A stretch of 64,000 bases of DNA, taken from Paguma larvata (lineage: Eukaryota > Chordata > Mammalia > Carnivora > Viverridae). The notes under the pieces are model-generated. The model was not told where the DNA came from, ran no database searches, and saw only the letters and a program-made list of their open reading frames with translations. Positions 1 to 11,700 of the stretch are shown here, in pieces (within the stretch, counting starts at the first letter, position 1; the number at the start of each line of letters is the position of its first letter). Both the position numbers and the translations under genes were made by a program. Location: contig CM057837.1 of assembly GCA_030068075.1 (NCBI GenBank), positions 27,019,089 through 27,083,088 of the forward strand, given 5' to 3'.

Positions 1-262
1 TGTGAAACGTCCAGAATACATGAATCTAGAGAGGCAGGAAGTAGATTAGAGGTTTCCAGAGGCTAGAGGCAGGGGTGAAGCGGGGGGGGGGGCGGGTGAC
101 TGCTTAATGGGTGGGGGAGATTTCCTCTTGGGGAGATGAAACTGTTCTGGAACTAGACAATGGTGATGGTCACATTATGTTTTGAATGTACTGAATGCCA
201 CTTGACTCTATACTTTAAAATGGCGAAAATGGGAAATGTTATGTCTATTTTCCCACAATTGG
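1..262 (+). mobile_element. L1M-type LINE 3' UTR fragment
   Basis: The stretch has the order typical of the 3' untranslated end of old mammalian L1 elements: an AGAGGTTTCCAGAGGCTAG-like segment, a G-rich run, a TTAATGGGTGGGGGAGATTT segment, TGTTCTGGAACTAGACAATG, GGTGATGGTCACA, then ACTTTAAAATGGCGAAAATG and a final CCACAATT. No open frame remains. The element is cut by the window start, so its full length is unknown. The sub-family is inferred from memory of consensus sequences, probably an ancient L1M. Confidence 0.7.
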
Positions 263-399
263 ACTTGTGTAAAGCAGACATACTTCACACATCTCTGGAC
301 TCGGTTCATTTTTCTCCTTCGAGATCACACATCTACCTCGACAGTCAGAGAGGCAGAATCAATCTGTGTAGTCACTCGAATGATTAATTTATCAGAATC

Positions 400-644
400 A
401 GGGGCACCTGGGTGGATCAGTCGGTTAAGCGGCCAACTTCAGCTCAGGTCATGATCTCACGGTCTGTGAGTTCGAGCCCCGTGTCAGGCTCTGTGCTGAC
501 AGCTCAGAACCTGGAGCCTGCTTCAGATTCTGTGTCTCCCTCTCTCTCTGCCCTTCCCTTGCTCACGCTCTGTCCCTGTGTCTCTCAAAAATAAAATTAA
601 AAGACGTTAAAAAAAGTAAAAAAAAAAAAAAGATACTTTAAAAA
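400..644 (+). mobile_element. Feliform tRNA-derived SINE (SINEC_Fc type)
   Basis: Head GGGGCACCTGGGTGGATCAG, internal promoter-like B-box segment (GAGTTCGAGCCCC), TCCCTCTCTCTCTGCCC body and an A-rich tail. It is flanked by a 14-base target-site duplication AATTTATCAGAATC at 386-399 and again at 645-658, which fixes the insertion edges. The intact duplication shows a comparatively recent L1-driven retrotransposition. Confidence 0.95.
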
Positions 645-658
645 AATTTATCAGAATC

Positions 659-838
659 CAAAGCCTTCAAATTTTACACAGTGCTTTGTAATTTACTCAC
701 CCAAAACTACACTGGTCACCATACTGGGAGGTTGGCAGCAAGAAACATTTCTCGCATTCTACAGATAACAAACTTGAGGATCATTGAAAGTAGGATTCAT
801 TGTGGTAGTTACATATGCTGTTAATAGCGATAACATTT
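659..838. other. Unique spacer between two SINEs
   Basis: No repeat, open frame or regulatory signature is recognised here. It is simply single-copy DNA separating the first two SINEs. Confidence 0.4.
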
Positions 839-1020
839 GGGGGCGCCTGGGTGGCTCGGTCGGAGAAGGGTCTGACTTCAGCTCAGGTTATGATCTCACG
901 ATTCGTGTGGTTCAAGCCACGTCAGATTCTCTGCTATCAGTGCAGAGCCCACTTCGGATCCTCTGGCTGCCTCTCCCTTGCTCTCTCTCTCTCAAAAATA
1001 AATAAAAATATTTTAAAAAA
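839..1020 (+). mobile_element. Feliform tRNA-derived SINE, diverged and shortened
   Basis: Head GGGGCGCCTGGGTGGCTCGG, then a shortened and mutated body, a CTCTCTCTCTCAAAAATAA tail and AAATA repeats. The segment between head and B-box has several losses compared with the copy at 400. The target-site duplication is not clear. Same orientation as its neighbour. Confidence 0.9.
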
Positions 1021-1639
1021 TAATGGTGATATTTTCTGAGCTCACAGAAGAAGCCGGTGTCAGAGGCTGGCCTCCAATTCTTGTTTTCTGGCTCCTGGAT
1101 CTGGGTGTCATAACCTCTTCCTTGTACGTTACCCATAGCCGTTGACAGTACATTTTATAGTATATGTATTATTTTATGTTTATGTTATCCATTTATGAAT
1201 GGTACTGGGTTACTCTTTTTTCCTGGCTGACTCACAGGGAAGGGCAGATTGCGTCTTTGTGGAGAGTTTGCATTTGGACTGGTGGCTTGCTTTATTTAAC
1301 TGAAAATTACTGCCTTTACCAGAGGCCATTAACACATCAAAATGGGTGTTTGTTGAGCCTGGAAAAGTGAAACATAATGCTTGCATTATTCTTTGGTCCC
1401 CAAAGACTAATTGTTGGTTTGTGTTTTTAAACACCTCTCAAGTGCTAAGAGCCCCTAATGAGTTAAATTAAGAAACCATTAGGGTTAAGAATAGTGGTAT
1501 GATGGGGGTACAGGGTTCCAATTGTGGAGCTGGACACGAGGATGGGGCATGGATGTGAACCCTACAAACCCCCGATCTGATGCTGTTTGACCCTTGACAA
1601 AGTGTTTCCTTTTTTGTTAGTCAACCACATAGCACTCCT
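1021..1639. other. Non-repetitive spacer
   Basis: AT-rich single-copy sequence. No recognised repeat, splice-bounded frame or RNA fold. The small open frames in it are chance frames without domain features. Confidence 0.4.
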
Positions 1640-1770
1640 TTGACACGGGGAACTAAAATTGCCATTTTACAGATGAGGACTTTGAGGATTTAGAGAAGTG
1701 TAGTGGTGTGCCAGCTCAGTTTCGAGGAGCATTTGGATGTGGGTTTTGGCATCCAGGGCTTAGGCATCAC
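1640..1770 (-). mobile_element. MIR SINE fragment
   Basis: The diagnostic antisense MIR core CATTTTACAGATGAGGA is present at about 1663-1679, followed by a decayed ACTTTGAGGATTTAGAGAAG continuation. This is an ancient mammalian tRNA-derived SINE. Edges are approximate because divergence is high. Confidence 0.6.
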
Positions 1771-2195
1771 ACCAGAGAGTTTTGCTGGTGAAGTTACACA
1801 CTTGGTTGGGTTGGGGGCATACACGACACACGACACTTGTTGCATTGTTACAAACTGCCCAGAGCCCACTTCAATACTGGCTGGAAGGCGACATCCCATG
1901 ATTCCACTTACAGATCTGGCTTACCTGCAGAGGCTAATCTCTTCATTCAACTCAGCGATCCAAAGAAGGCCAGGATAAGCACTGTAGGAAGTTATTAAAA
2001 GAGATGTTGAGGGCTGCCCCTAAAATCTGATGAGGTGTTCAGCTAATTTCTCTGAGTGGACAGAAGCTGAACCTCTCCCACAGAGATTAAGTAGCAGCCA
2101 CGTTAGGGACACCTGGAGACATTCTCTGAGTGGGTGTGTTCCAAAGGGGCCTAGAGAACCGCTGTCGCAGGCTGGTGTTAGTTTCAATTATCACC
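1771..2195. other. Non-repetitive spacer
   Basis: No recognised repeat. A 91-residue open frame at 1703-1978 runs through it and through the preceding MIR but has no domain features, so it is not called as a gene. Confidence 0.35.
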
Positions 2196-2360
2196 ATCAC
2201 TTTCGCTTGCTTGGTAATGGATGCTTAGCACATCTTTTGTTTATGATACAGAATTGTCTCAACTGTCTTATGAGTCAGTACAGTTACTTTTCTATCTTCC
2301 AAAGAAAGTATTGAAGCTCAGAGCAGCTGAATGTCTTTCCTGAAGGCACCGCGGCCACTG
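2196..2360 (-). mobile_element. MIR SINE fragment, weak
   Basis: The order TTATGAGTCAGTACAG, then a diverged AAGAAAGTATTGAAGCTCAGAG, then GAATGTCTTTCCTGAAGGCAC follows an antisense MIR (GAGGAAACTGAGGCTCAGAG...). Divergence is high and the edges are approximate. Confidence 0.5.
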
Positions 2361-3199
2361 TTTGCACTGTCTCCTCCCACACTAGCCTGAGATAGCCTAG
2401 CCAGCTACTTCCTTTAGGTTGTTTAGATTCCTTGCTTGTCCTCATGACTGTGCCCAGTTGAGCTCTGGATGTAGTAGACTCTTGTGCCCTATCAAGCCAG
2501 AGGCAAAGCTAAACCAAGATGGTCTATGAGAATGAGTCGGAAGGAAGTTAAGGTCATTGGCATGGCCTAAATCAACCCCTGGCAGCCTTTGAATTTCAGG
2601 ACACCGGGGGGAAGGGGCCAGGAATCACTCAGAATCAAAAGACTCCATACTGGGTGTGTGCATGTTTCCACTGCATTTAGCAAAGTAAACCATCCGGCCC
2701 TGTTGGAAGTTTTCTAACCAAAGTCTAGCTCCCCAGGTTCAACGTCAACATCACCTAGCTGCTATTTTGAGCAGTACACTATTAGTGGGGGCTGCTTGGT
2801 GCCAGGGGAATTTGGCTTCTTCTTAATATGTAATAAATGCCATTATCTTTCAATTACTTAACAGACAGCGAAGCATGGGGCCATGTTATTTCAAAAGAGT
2901 CTCCTGAGACTAGGACTGGAGATCTCCAAATGTTACCCAGAATTAGCTGGGAGAGGACAGCCCTTTTAGTACCTACCCAGGGGAAAATGCATGGATCACG
3001 TACTAATCACTCAGGTGGAGTCATGGCTATTTGCCCTTTCACCTTAAACTCCGACTTCCTGCTAAGAGAGATATAGTTAACCCAGAAAAGGATTGGGTCA
3101 GGTCCCTTTTGCTGTTCTCAACCTAACAGACCTACCAAATAGTTTGGCAAAAATGAAAAAAAAAAAGAGAAGAAAAAAAAATCCATAAATAAAGTAGAT
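2361..3199. other. Non-repetitive spacer with A-rich end
   Basis: Single-copy sequence with no recognised gene. It ends in an A-rich run (about 3155-3182) just before the next SINE. Small open frames inside carry no protein signature. Confidence 0.4.
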
Positions 3200-3314
3200 G
3201 GGCACCTGGTTAGCTCAGTTGGTGGAAAGTGCGACTCTTGACCTCGGGGTTGTGAGTTCAAGTCCCACGCTGGGTGTAGAGATTACTTAAAAATAAAATC
3301 TTTTAAAAAATAAA
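3200..3314 (+). mobile_element. Short carnivore tRNA-SINE (older SINEC form)
   Basis: Head GGCACCTGGTTAGCTCAG, CGACTCTTGACCTCGGGG, B-box GAGTTCAAGTCCC and then a direct jump to GTGTAGAGATTACTTAAAAA. It lacks the pyrimidine-rich body of the felid copies. This matches the shorter, older Carnivora SINE; the copy at 41.25 kb has the same architecture on the minus strand. Confidence 0.85.
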
Positions 3315-6300
3315 TGAAATAGTGAGGGGAAAGAAGTTAAATCATTGGGCATTGTGCAGACCCAAATCACGGTAGCTACCTTCTGTTTTGCGTTTGTCAA
3401 TAAGCAGCCGTTGTTAAAATTATACGAAGAAGATGCTTTGGACAAATTAAACATAGCCTGTTTTGCTGAGAAATGCATTCTTTCCCAGTGCGATTGTTAA
3501 TATCTCAAACAAGCACTGTTTCCTATGAGAAAGTGGGACCAAAAAAAGAAAAAAAAAAAAAAAGAAAAGACCTTTTAGTTTTATATACAAGGTTTGATTT
3601 AGATTTAATGTAGGATTGCAACTTTGAAGGGAGCTTTGGTTTTTCCTGGGCCTAAGAACTAAAATTAAATTTGGGTTTAACTAAAAATCCTCAGTGCATA
3701 ATGAGGATTAAATGGTAGGGATCTGTCTGCCCATGCAACTTTTGATTTCATTTTGATTGGCGTCTTGAACACTCGGCGCACACTTAATTTTCAGCAGCAG
3801 AGACCTCAGGTACTCAGCTTGGTAGCTTTGCGTGGGTCTTTATGCCACCAAGTGAATAGCTGGGCGCTTTTCGTACAATCAAGGACTAAAGGAGTAAAGG
3901 GGAGAGGAGATTACCCTTTCAGAACCCCGATTCCCACTAAACCAAAGGCAAGCCCTTTGTAACTATTGATCAGAAAATAAATCCTCTTTGTTATTCCGCA
4001 GGGAAACTTCTCCCTCTGCTTTTCTTCAAGTCTTCCTGCAGATACAGGGTTTATACAGACCTGGCATGTCTTCCCTCTGACCTGTCAGTGTGGAACTCTC
4101 TGACCCTAATTGCTCGATTTTTTTCCCCCTCCTCAAAATGGGAAGTGAAAATATCCCAGCTGACAAGTTAAACATTTCTGTCAAAAAAAAAAAAAAAAAA
4201 AAGTTCCAAACCATTTATCCTTTTCGGTTCACCTAACAAAAAAGGGTGAGATACGGCAAGCTCGGTCAACTCATTGACCCAAAGCCCACATGCAGGATCT
4301 TAGAACGATGTTTTAAATTCTATTCGAGAGGTAGTGATGTAAGATACTTCAGAGTTTTTAAATTAAAAACTAGAGATTATGACTCTGCCTGGGTTCTAAA
4401 CACTTTTTGAGGGAATATCATTTTCCTTATTAATGCCTCACACGGCGGCACTCAACTTCGCTCAGCTCACAAGTCTTGGCCCGCGGTCCTGATGATCGGC
4501 CACTGCAGAGGTGGCCGCCGGGGGGGGGGAGAGATGATTAGCGCATATGTTTATGTTATTTTAGTCGAAAATCCGTGTGCCATTGGTAATGAATTGAAGG
4601 TTAAGTGACAATTTTTCTTTACAACCACTCTTGTCGAATAGTCTGTGAACTGAAAACTGGATTAACCTTTAATTACCCTCAACGATCTCTCAACCCCGAG
4701 ACAACATTCCCACTCCTACCAGTAGTATTTGCATATACAATTTAATGAGAGAAACATCTGTTTGCATATTCGCTATCATTAAGACTATGCCGATGAATAG
4801 ATACTCACGATGTGATAGGCGTTCGTGCTAACGTCTCATTTTCTTTCTTCATTTCTGGTCTTTCTTCCTCCACCCACGGCTTCAGCTGGACTTGGATTAA
4901 TTAGAATTAAGGGCTGTCTAGAGCCAACAGCCTTGTGCAGGACGCACGAATGCAATGTGATCTGAATGCCTGCAAAGCCACATTTTATTCCGATCGGGGA
5001 AACACCGCCGCGTCCCACCACATGTACCCTGTCGAGGCCTGTGTGTGTTTATGTGTGTGTCTATGTACTTGAAACAATTGAAACAAAACTATATTTCCCC
5101 CCTCTTACACCTAAATTAAAAAAAAAACCCTTTGTATGTCTATTTTTGGAAATCCTTGCTTTGGTACACAGCTTTCCTCTCCGAAGGCTATATCAAATGC
5201 TTCCTATATGGAATTTGACGATTTTACCACAGACAAAGCCCTTGGAGGCCAAGCCAATCAAACCTTTATTTTCCAGCTAGGCTATAGAGATTTGCCCGCA
5301 GTCACCTTAGTGGCTAGGGACGGAGCTGAGTCTGGGGGTCCTGAGCCTTCAGACTTCAAGCCCAGTGCTTTTTTTTTTTTTTTTTTACTGAATTGTGTTG
5401 CCTTTCTGTATGAATGAAGTTTCAAGACACAATGGCCAGTAATTCCAGTTTCATAGAAATCCTATGTGGTTACCACTTGAAGCCATCGTAAGGGTATCCA
5501 GATATGTATTACATATAAACTGCAGGATATAAACAAAACCTTTATCGGCAAACATTATGTTTTGTATACATGTGTTTTGATTCTTGCAGATGTGAGGCTT
5601 CGATTTTTGCGCTGGTCCAAAGATAATGAAAGATTCCTTAAAGATTTTCAGGGCTTTAATTTCACGGTACATTTTTCAATATGTCTTTTAATCTGGAAAA
5701 AAAAACACAACAGAGTTCTGCTTCTTTATGCTTTTTAAAGTAAAAAACTCTCCGTTCTATCTTAATTTCACCCCCTTCTGATCATAAGCCTTGAGCCAGG
5801 CACTGTCACCTTTAGAACTTCAGCTTCTCAGCACACGCCGTGGAAGTGATTTTACAGAGTTCCTCCCCACAACTGTATTGTCTCATCGGAATGAGGAAAA
5901 TTCTTGGCTTTCATTAGTGAATCTATCCTCATTAATTCAAACTAAATGATGGTGGTGGCGAGGGGGCAGCCAGATTAACTAGTGAATGCTTTGAACCATA
6001 GAAATTTTTTATGAGAATGTACTATTCTTACTTCTATGGATGTTCTGTAATTAACGCGGGGGTGTGTCTCTAAAGGTCTTTAGGGCACTTGATTAAATCA
6101 ATCAGTTTGTGATTTCATGTCCATTATTTGCAGGCAAAGGTGTATTATGAAACTATGGGAAGTGATTTGTTCTCTAAGCATTTCACATTCTCCTTAAACC
6201 CTACCTCCTTATTTATACACTATTCAGTTACACTATCTATAAAATAGAACACATTTCTTTAAAAAAAAAAGAAGGTAGAGCTAGTTCAGAGAGCATCTGG

Positions 6301-6392
6301 GTTATGATTTCCAAATAAATAAGATTTTTTTTAACCACATTCTGCAAGTAGAAGTGGACATAATGACGGACACAATGTGACTGCTTGATTTA
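3315..6392. other. Repeat-free AT-rich block, possible conserved non-coding DNA
   Basis: About 3 kb with no recognisable transposon, apart from homopolymer runs at 3541-3567, 4183-4202, 4509-4519 and 5369-5386. The part from about 4,330 to 5,060 has phased AT-rich motifs (GGATTAACCTTTAATTA, TTTGCATATACAATTTAATG, TTTGCATATTCGC with octamer-like ATTTGCAT relatives). Such density is common in developmental enhancers. Whether it is conserved cannot be tested here. Confidence 0.35.
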
Positions 6393-6403
6393 AAAAGGCA
6401 TTT

Positions 6404-6611
6404 GGGGCGCCTGGGTGGCCCAGTCGGTTATAAGCCCCTGACTCTTGATCTCGGCTCAGGTCATGATCTCACAGTTCGTGGGATTGAGCCCTGCAGCGGG
6501 CTCTGTGCTCATGGTGCGGAGCCTGCTTGGGATTCTAGCTCTCCTCTCTGCCCCTCCTCCACTTGTGGGTGCTCTCTCTCTCAAAATAAACATAACAAAA
6601 TAAAAAAAAAT
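6404..6611 (+). mobile_element. Feliform tRNA-derived SINE
   Basis: Head GGGGCGCCTGGGTGGCCCAG, CTCTTGATCTCGGCTCAGG, CTCTCTCTCTCAAAATAAAC tail. Flanked by the 11-base target-site duplication AAAAGGCATTT at 6393-6403 and 6612-6622. Confidence 0.93.
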
Positions 6612-6689
6612 AAAAGGCATTTTGAACACCCGATGTGAAGAGAGCACTGAGGTTTCTATTCAAGTACGGTCCTTCTGCACAATCATTTT

Positions 6690-6840
6690 AGATGTTCTGT
6701 CTTCTTCTGTTACCTGCCCAGTGCCGTTTAAACACCAGGTGACATACGTTCCTTCCTATCACCACTATAAATGCTGTGTGCGGATGCCTGACACACCGTG
6801 GATATTCAATACCCATAAACATTTGTTGGGTGGAAGGACG
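6690..6840 (+). mobile_element. L2 LINE 3' end, weak
   Basis: The end GATATTCAATACCCATAAAC then ATTTGTTGGGTGGAAGGA copies the terminal L2 pattern (GGCACTCAATAAATATTTGTTGAATGAATGA), preceded by GCCTGACACACCG for GCCTGGCACATAG. Only the last portion is convincing; the left edge is a guess. Confidence 0.5.
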
Positions 6841-7670
6841 GATATGGCAGCATGAGACATCCTGACTCTCTTCGCCATTTCTGGAGTCTAAAGGAGCACA
6901 CGGTTTCCAATGGCCTAAGCACCAATCCTAGTTCCAGGGCAAAGTTTCGCCAAGAGCGTTGTCCCTACGATTCACGGCTCCTAGCCGTTGCTGCTCTACC
7001 GTGTTTCTTGTGGGCATCCAATATGGGTTCCTAACTGCTCTAGAACTGCTTGGGTTGTAGTTAAAATGAAGCTGTGTGTCCTGGGGAGATTCGTAAACAG
7101 TCTATGCCAAACTGCATTTAACGGATAATTCAAATTCAGAAATTAGTTTCCAGCCCCACGGGGGCCTACATATTTTTTTAAATTTATGCTGAAACTTATT
7201 TTTGTTACGGTGTTATGCTGTGGTAAACACGTGGGTGCTCTCATGCGTTTCTGGTCGCGTTCTAGACTCTAGGGTTTATGATACGTGCTCCCTGGTGTGC
7301 TGGTTTGTGGGTCATGAGAGCATTGACTCCAAGCCAGGAGGGTAAAGAGGCTTGGAGGTGCAGGGCTCGGTTCCCCTCGTGGGATGCTGAGAGCACTTCT
7401 GTCCGTCCAGTGGTTGTACAGGCTCCTGCTGTTGCATTTTACCTGCTTTTGACCTAGTTAGGTCAGAACTCCCGGCAAGTGACCAAGCCTCTGGTTGCAC
7501 TAGGAAAGTGGATGCATGTGTGCCTTACTGAGACGGACGGGAGGATCTCTGGGGCAGGCCTGGGGCTCCCATGGGCCCGTCAACGTGGGGGCATTTGCCA
7601 CTGTCAACATTACATGGGGATGAGGAAAGAAAATACTAAAGTAACATGTTTTGATCAAAAAGATATATAA
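6841..7670. other. Non-repetitive spacer
   Basis: Single-copy DNA of mixed composition. No recognised gene or repeat; only chance frames of about 60 residues. Confidence 0.4.
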
Positions 7671-7920
7671 GGGGCGCCTGGGAGGCTCAGTCAGTTAAGC
7701 GTCCAATTTCAGCTCAGGTCATGATCTCACTGTCCGTGAGTTCGAGCCTTGCATCAGGCTCTGTGCTGACAGCTCAGAGCCTGGAGCCTGCTTTGGATTC
7801 TGTGTCTCCCTCTCTCTCTGCCCCTCCTGACCCCCTCCACCCCCCACTCACACTCTGTCTCTTTCTCTGTCCCTCAAAAATAAATAAAAACGTAAAAAAT
7901 TAAAAATAAATAAATAAAAT
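7671..7920 (+). mobile_element. Feliform tRNA-derived SINE
   Basis: Near-complete copy: head GGGGCGCCTGGGAGGCTCAG, GAGTTCGAGCCTTGCATCAG, TCCCTCTCTCTCTGCCCC, CCCTCAAAAATAAATAAAAA and an AAATAAATAAAAT tail. It is one of the least decayed copies in the window. Confidence 0.95.
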
Positions 7921-8334
7921 AAGCACGGCTAGTACTTATTATAATGGATTGAAATCAGTCCGTGTGTATAATCGTAAATATACATACCCTGAGGATGATC
8001 TAATCTTTTTTCTAGGGATGGGGATGGCTGACCGGGAAAGTCTGGAGACCTGTAGTCTTTGAGAAGATGCGCCGCATTGTCCGGGACAGTTGAGGGAGCG
8101 ACCCTTGCCCGCCTCCTCAGTCTTCTCTCCATCCATTTTCCTGCCCAACTTTGAGGTCCCTGAATATGCCACGTGTCCCTCAGGGGCTCCTATCTTTTCA
8201 GTTCTGGATTCTTTTTCTTTCTGCGTAGTGCATCTTTCTTTTACTTTTGTAAGCAGTCGCCTGTATTTGTTGGGCAGCACGGATCTCTCTTTGGGTGGGT
8301 GCTACCACCCCCTTCTCACATCTCCGTTACAGCC
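7921..8334. other. Non-repetitive spacer
   Basis: No repeat recognised. A 217-residue open frame (8090-8743 plus) starts here and crosses the L2 remnant and the short repeat at 8687. This argues that it is not a gene. Confidence 0.35.
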
Positions 8335-8435
8335 GCTCAAGTGTATCACCCTTATTGTCTTCCGGGCGGCAGGAGGGCAGAGACCGTTTCTCAGGCATTT
8401 GTGTATAAATGCTTGCGGAATGAATGAAGGAAAGA
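8335..8435 (+). mobile_element. L2 LINE 3' end
   Basis: GGAGGGCAGAGACCGTTTCT then GTATAAATGCTTGCGGAATG and AATGAAGGAAAG match the L2 terminus (GAGGGCAGGGACCGTGTCT ... AATAAATATTTGTTGAATGAATGAA). Confidence 0.6.
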
Positions 8436-8470
8436 AGGAGGACGGGGAAAAGCTTCCTGACAGACAATTA

Positions 8471-8485
8471 GCTGCCCCCTGCGAC
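8471..8485 (-). promoter_or_regulatory. Possible CTCF half-matching site
   Basis: On the minus strand the sequence reads GTCGCAGGGGGCAGC. The 3' part GCAGGGGGCAGC matches the strongest part of the CTCF motif (CAGGGGGC plus following AGC/GC), but the 5' CCA is replaced by GTC. Occupancy cannot be told from sequence. Confidence 0.3.
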
Positions 8486-8686
8486 TCGTCTAGGTCACCA
8501 GGAGGGGTCGCTGTTGGCGCTTCCTGTAATGGAAAGAGCCCAGCTGTTGGGTCTTTTGTGACCAGGTTTCTCCCGGTTGCTCAGTCTAACTTCAGAACCT
8601 CCTCCTTCCCCTGCCCCTTCTCTCACCCACTCACAGGGGAAGGGGAGAGAGAGGGAGCCAGAAGGCAAGCCGGAGCCTCTGCGACT

Positions 8687-8720
8687 GTGATAAGACATTT
8701 TTGTGATAAGACATTTTTGT
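8687..8720 (+). repeat. 17-base exact tandem duplication
   Basis: The unit GTGATAAGACATTTTTG (17 bases) occurs twice in a row with no mismatch. No transposon is involved. It looks like a recent slippage duplication in otherwise unique DNA and makes a size-variable site plausible. Confidence 0.85.
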
Positions 8721-11700
8721 GCCTGGGATGCCCCGGAAGATAAAGACCGGAAACCTCTGGCACACAGTCTGTCCTCGTTGGATGGATTCACAAACGCTAC
8801 CGGAGAAATTGTTCATTTCTGCCTTGCTTCTTCTTCCAGGCCAGAGAGGAACAAGCAACGGGACATGAAAGAGGCTATTGAAAACGCCCGTGACTGAGAA
8901 ACAGCAACCAACACCCATGAGCAGATTTTTGTGAGGCATAAAATCACATCGTTGCTTCTGAATGCGGCCTGGCCAGGGGCTTCATCTGGCCTCCCTTGGA
9001 AAACTGGCTAGAAAAATGCCCCGAACGAGGCTAGAGCTTTGCATTAACCATGATGTCAGAGAACGCATGGCCATTTGCCTTGACAACTTGAGTTTTTAAA
9101 AGACAAGTAATTACACAGGAGTTGGTGAAAATAAAAAAGGGGGGGGGATACAGACCGTCTCTCGGTCTCATCCTTTAAAATGGCTATTATTTTTCCTTTA
9201 CTAATTCAAGGATTTTTTTTATACCTTAGTAATAAATTAACATTTCAAAAGTACTTTTACCTGCTGAGATGGTTCATTCCGCTGATACGGGAAGCTCTGT
9301 GGACTCGAATAATTAGTGTAAATTGCCTTTGAATAACACAGAGCTGGGAACAACTCTAACTTGCTAAGGCTTAATGCCCCTTCCCTACAGGATGAAGAGT
9401 CCTTAATGGGGCCTGGAAAAACAACTAATACCTACAAATCAAAGGAGAAAAGCCGTTTTTGATGCATTTGTCTGAGAGTGTGAGTTTTAAACTAAATTGT
9501 TAACACTTCCTCCCTGCTGAGGGTCATGGATTAGCTAGGCTGGGAGATTCTTTGAGAATCTTTCACACTGACCAGGGGAGGTAGGGGGTTCCAAATACAA
9601 GTGTTTTCTTAACCCTAATCCCTACCTCCCTGACCAGGACGGCTCCGCATTTCCCTCTAATTAGGTGAAGAATGAGGAGGAGGAAAAATGTGTTCAGGGA
9701 TGAGGATAAAGTGATTAGTTCACTCCAGACCATGATCGCGATTTTCAGGCACTACTTAGTTCCTTTCAAGATAATAACTTTTCTCTTTTCCACAAAAACG
9801 TATTCAAGCCAACCTCCAACACGTATTTATGAGCGATGATAATTATCGCTGGGCAAGCATGTTGACAAACTATTTTTACACTCCTCCGCCTTTGTTTAAT
9901 TTTCATAACGTTTTTATCCCGTCGAGGAACGTCCAGAGTGGCTTGTAAGCGGACCCAAGTATCATAATTATTGGTGCAATCCGAACGAGATCTAATAACC
10001 TAACCCCCCAAAACTGTATTCACATTTAAATGACCCTTTCAGTGAAAGGGGGTTGGGGAGAGACGCGTTGCTTTAGGAGCTGTCTGCAGTAAAACCGTTT
10101 TGACACTTTTTCTGCATCTGAATAGATACTACCTTGGATGCTATTTTTTTTTTTCCCTCCCTGAAGATCTTGTAGGTATTCTTCACTGACGTGTAATTTC
10201 AAACTTTGGGGCTGATGAAAGCAGTTACTGATTGAATAGCTCCGAACTTCGGGGGCGTTAGCAAGCTTCATCCGTGACGAATCTCCCGGGGCCACCTAGA
10301 CCTCTAAATCAGTTCCTACCCATGAAAAGCCCAGACAGGGACCGACAAAGAACACGTCGTCTTTCACACTCAGGCAGTCAGTTCCAGAATGGCATCCACC
10401 AACTTTCCCTCTGCGTCTGCCCTTTCGGGCTCCCTTGGAGACTGAACATCTTGTTCTTTTGTCTTAACCTGGTACAGATCTAAACAGAACCTCGGGGTAA
10501 AGAGAAGCAAGGGCAACAAATAACAAGACATCATGTTCTTCCACCTCCTTTCCGAGGGCGTTGGAAGGCCCGGGGCAGGGTTCCTCTTGTTCCTGTTTGG
10601 AGGCTGGTGAAAGGCGATGATCTAATCATGGCAACCTTTTTGGAACAGCTTCTCCCTGTTTTGTCCCCCCTGGACTTTTGTCTCTGAGGATTATAAAGGA
10701 GCCAGAGCAAGATAGAAGGGAAAAGTGAAACTATCTAGATCTCTGCGTCCCCACTTCCGGGTTTGAATTCTGAGGCAGTCTCAGCCGATCAGGAAGGCCC
10801 ATCGGGTTATTATTACTACTATTATTTTAAACCAACCTTCTTTTAAACTGCAGTACGTTTTCCTTTCCAATCTTACAAATGAAATACTTGGGTTAAGGCA
10901 TGATGTCTGCACAACGCCCAATCGCGCCATGCAAGACAGATCACGCTACATTAGCCGGGATTAGGTTGCCTCTTGATCTTATCAGCTTTGTTTCCGAAAC
11001 TACAAAAAGATCTAACACAGCGCTGGTTAGCAGTTTGGCTTAGACAGTCTCCATGGTCATCCATCACTGTCCGTGGTTAGCAGGAGGCATTGGGCACCAA
11101 GCTAGGGGACAGGGCGCAGCCGACACGCTCTTCCCAAGCCGATTCTAATTTCACATTCACACCGGCTCTTCTTATGCTTGTCCTTCCTTCCTATTGAAGG
11201 TTTCTTTTCCTTCGTAAGAGGAAATCCATACCCTTTGCCTTCTGAAATCTGATGCAGATTGTTGTAGGTCTCAATTGTTTGTTTGCCTGTTTTTAAGTCC
11301 TTGACAACCACAGATAAGAGACGGAGCAAATGTATAAGGTAAAATACAGTCCTGAGCTAAAAAGAGGGTAGTAAGTCAGATGCCCGAGGGAGAAGAAACT
11401 AATTAGTAGATTAAATCTGACCAATCCCATCTTCTGGATAAACTCCAGGCCCACGATGGGAATTCTCCGCAGAAAGAATACAGCCAGTCTAGCAACTGGG
11501 ATTTGGCGTCTTGTTTTTCATCAAATTTGGGATTATTCCCAGCGTCTCCATTTCTGCTTTAAAGTGGCTCTTTTAAATAGCCCCAGGAGTTAGCGAGGAC
11601 ATCTGGATTCTTCCGATCCGCTCTGCATCGGAACAGAAAGCACCTGTCCACTGATACCAGTGAAGCGTGCCTCACGGACAGCCTCATCCGGAGGGGGAAA

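Noticed and set aside
404..480. tRNA-like A and B box sequences
   Set aside because: These belong to the SINE heads (the tRNA-derived part of SINEC copies), not to functional tRNA genes: no cloverleaf closes and the SINE body follows.
8090..8743. 217-residue open frame, plus strand
   Set aside because: It runs through an L2 remnant and the exact 17-base doublet, has no domain, and is matched by overlapping frames on the other strand.
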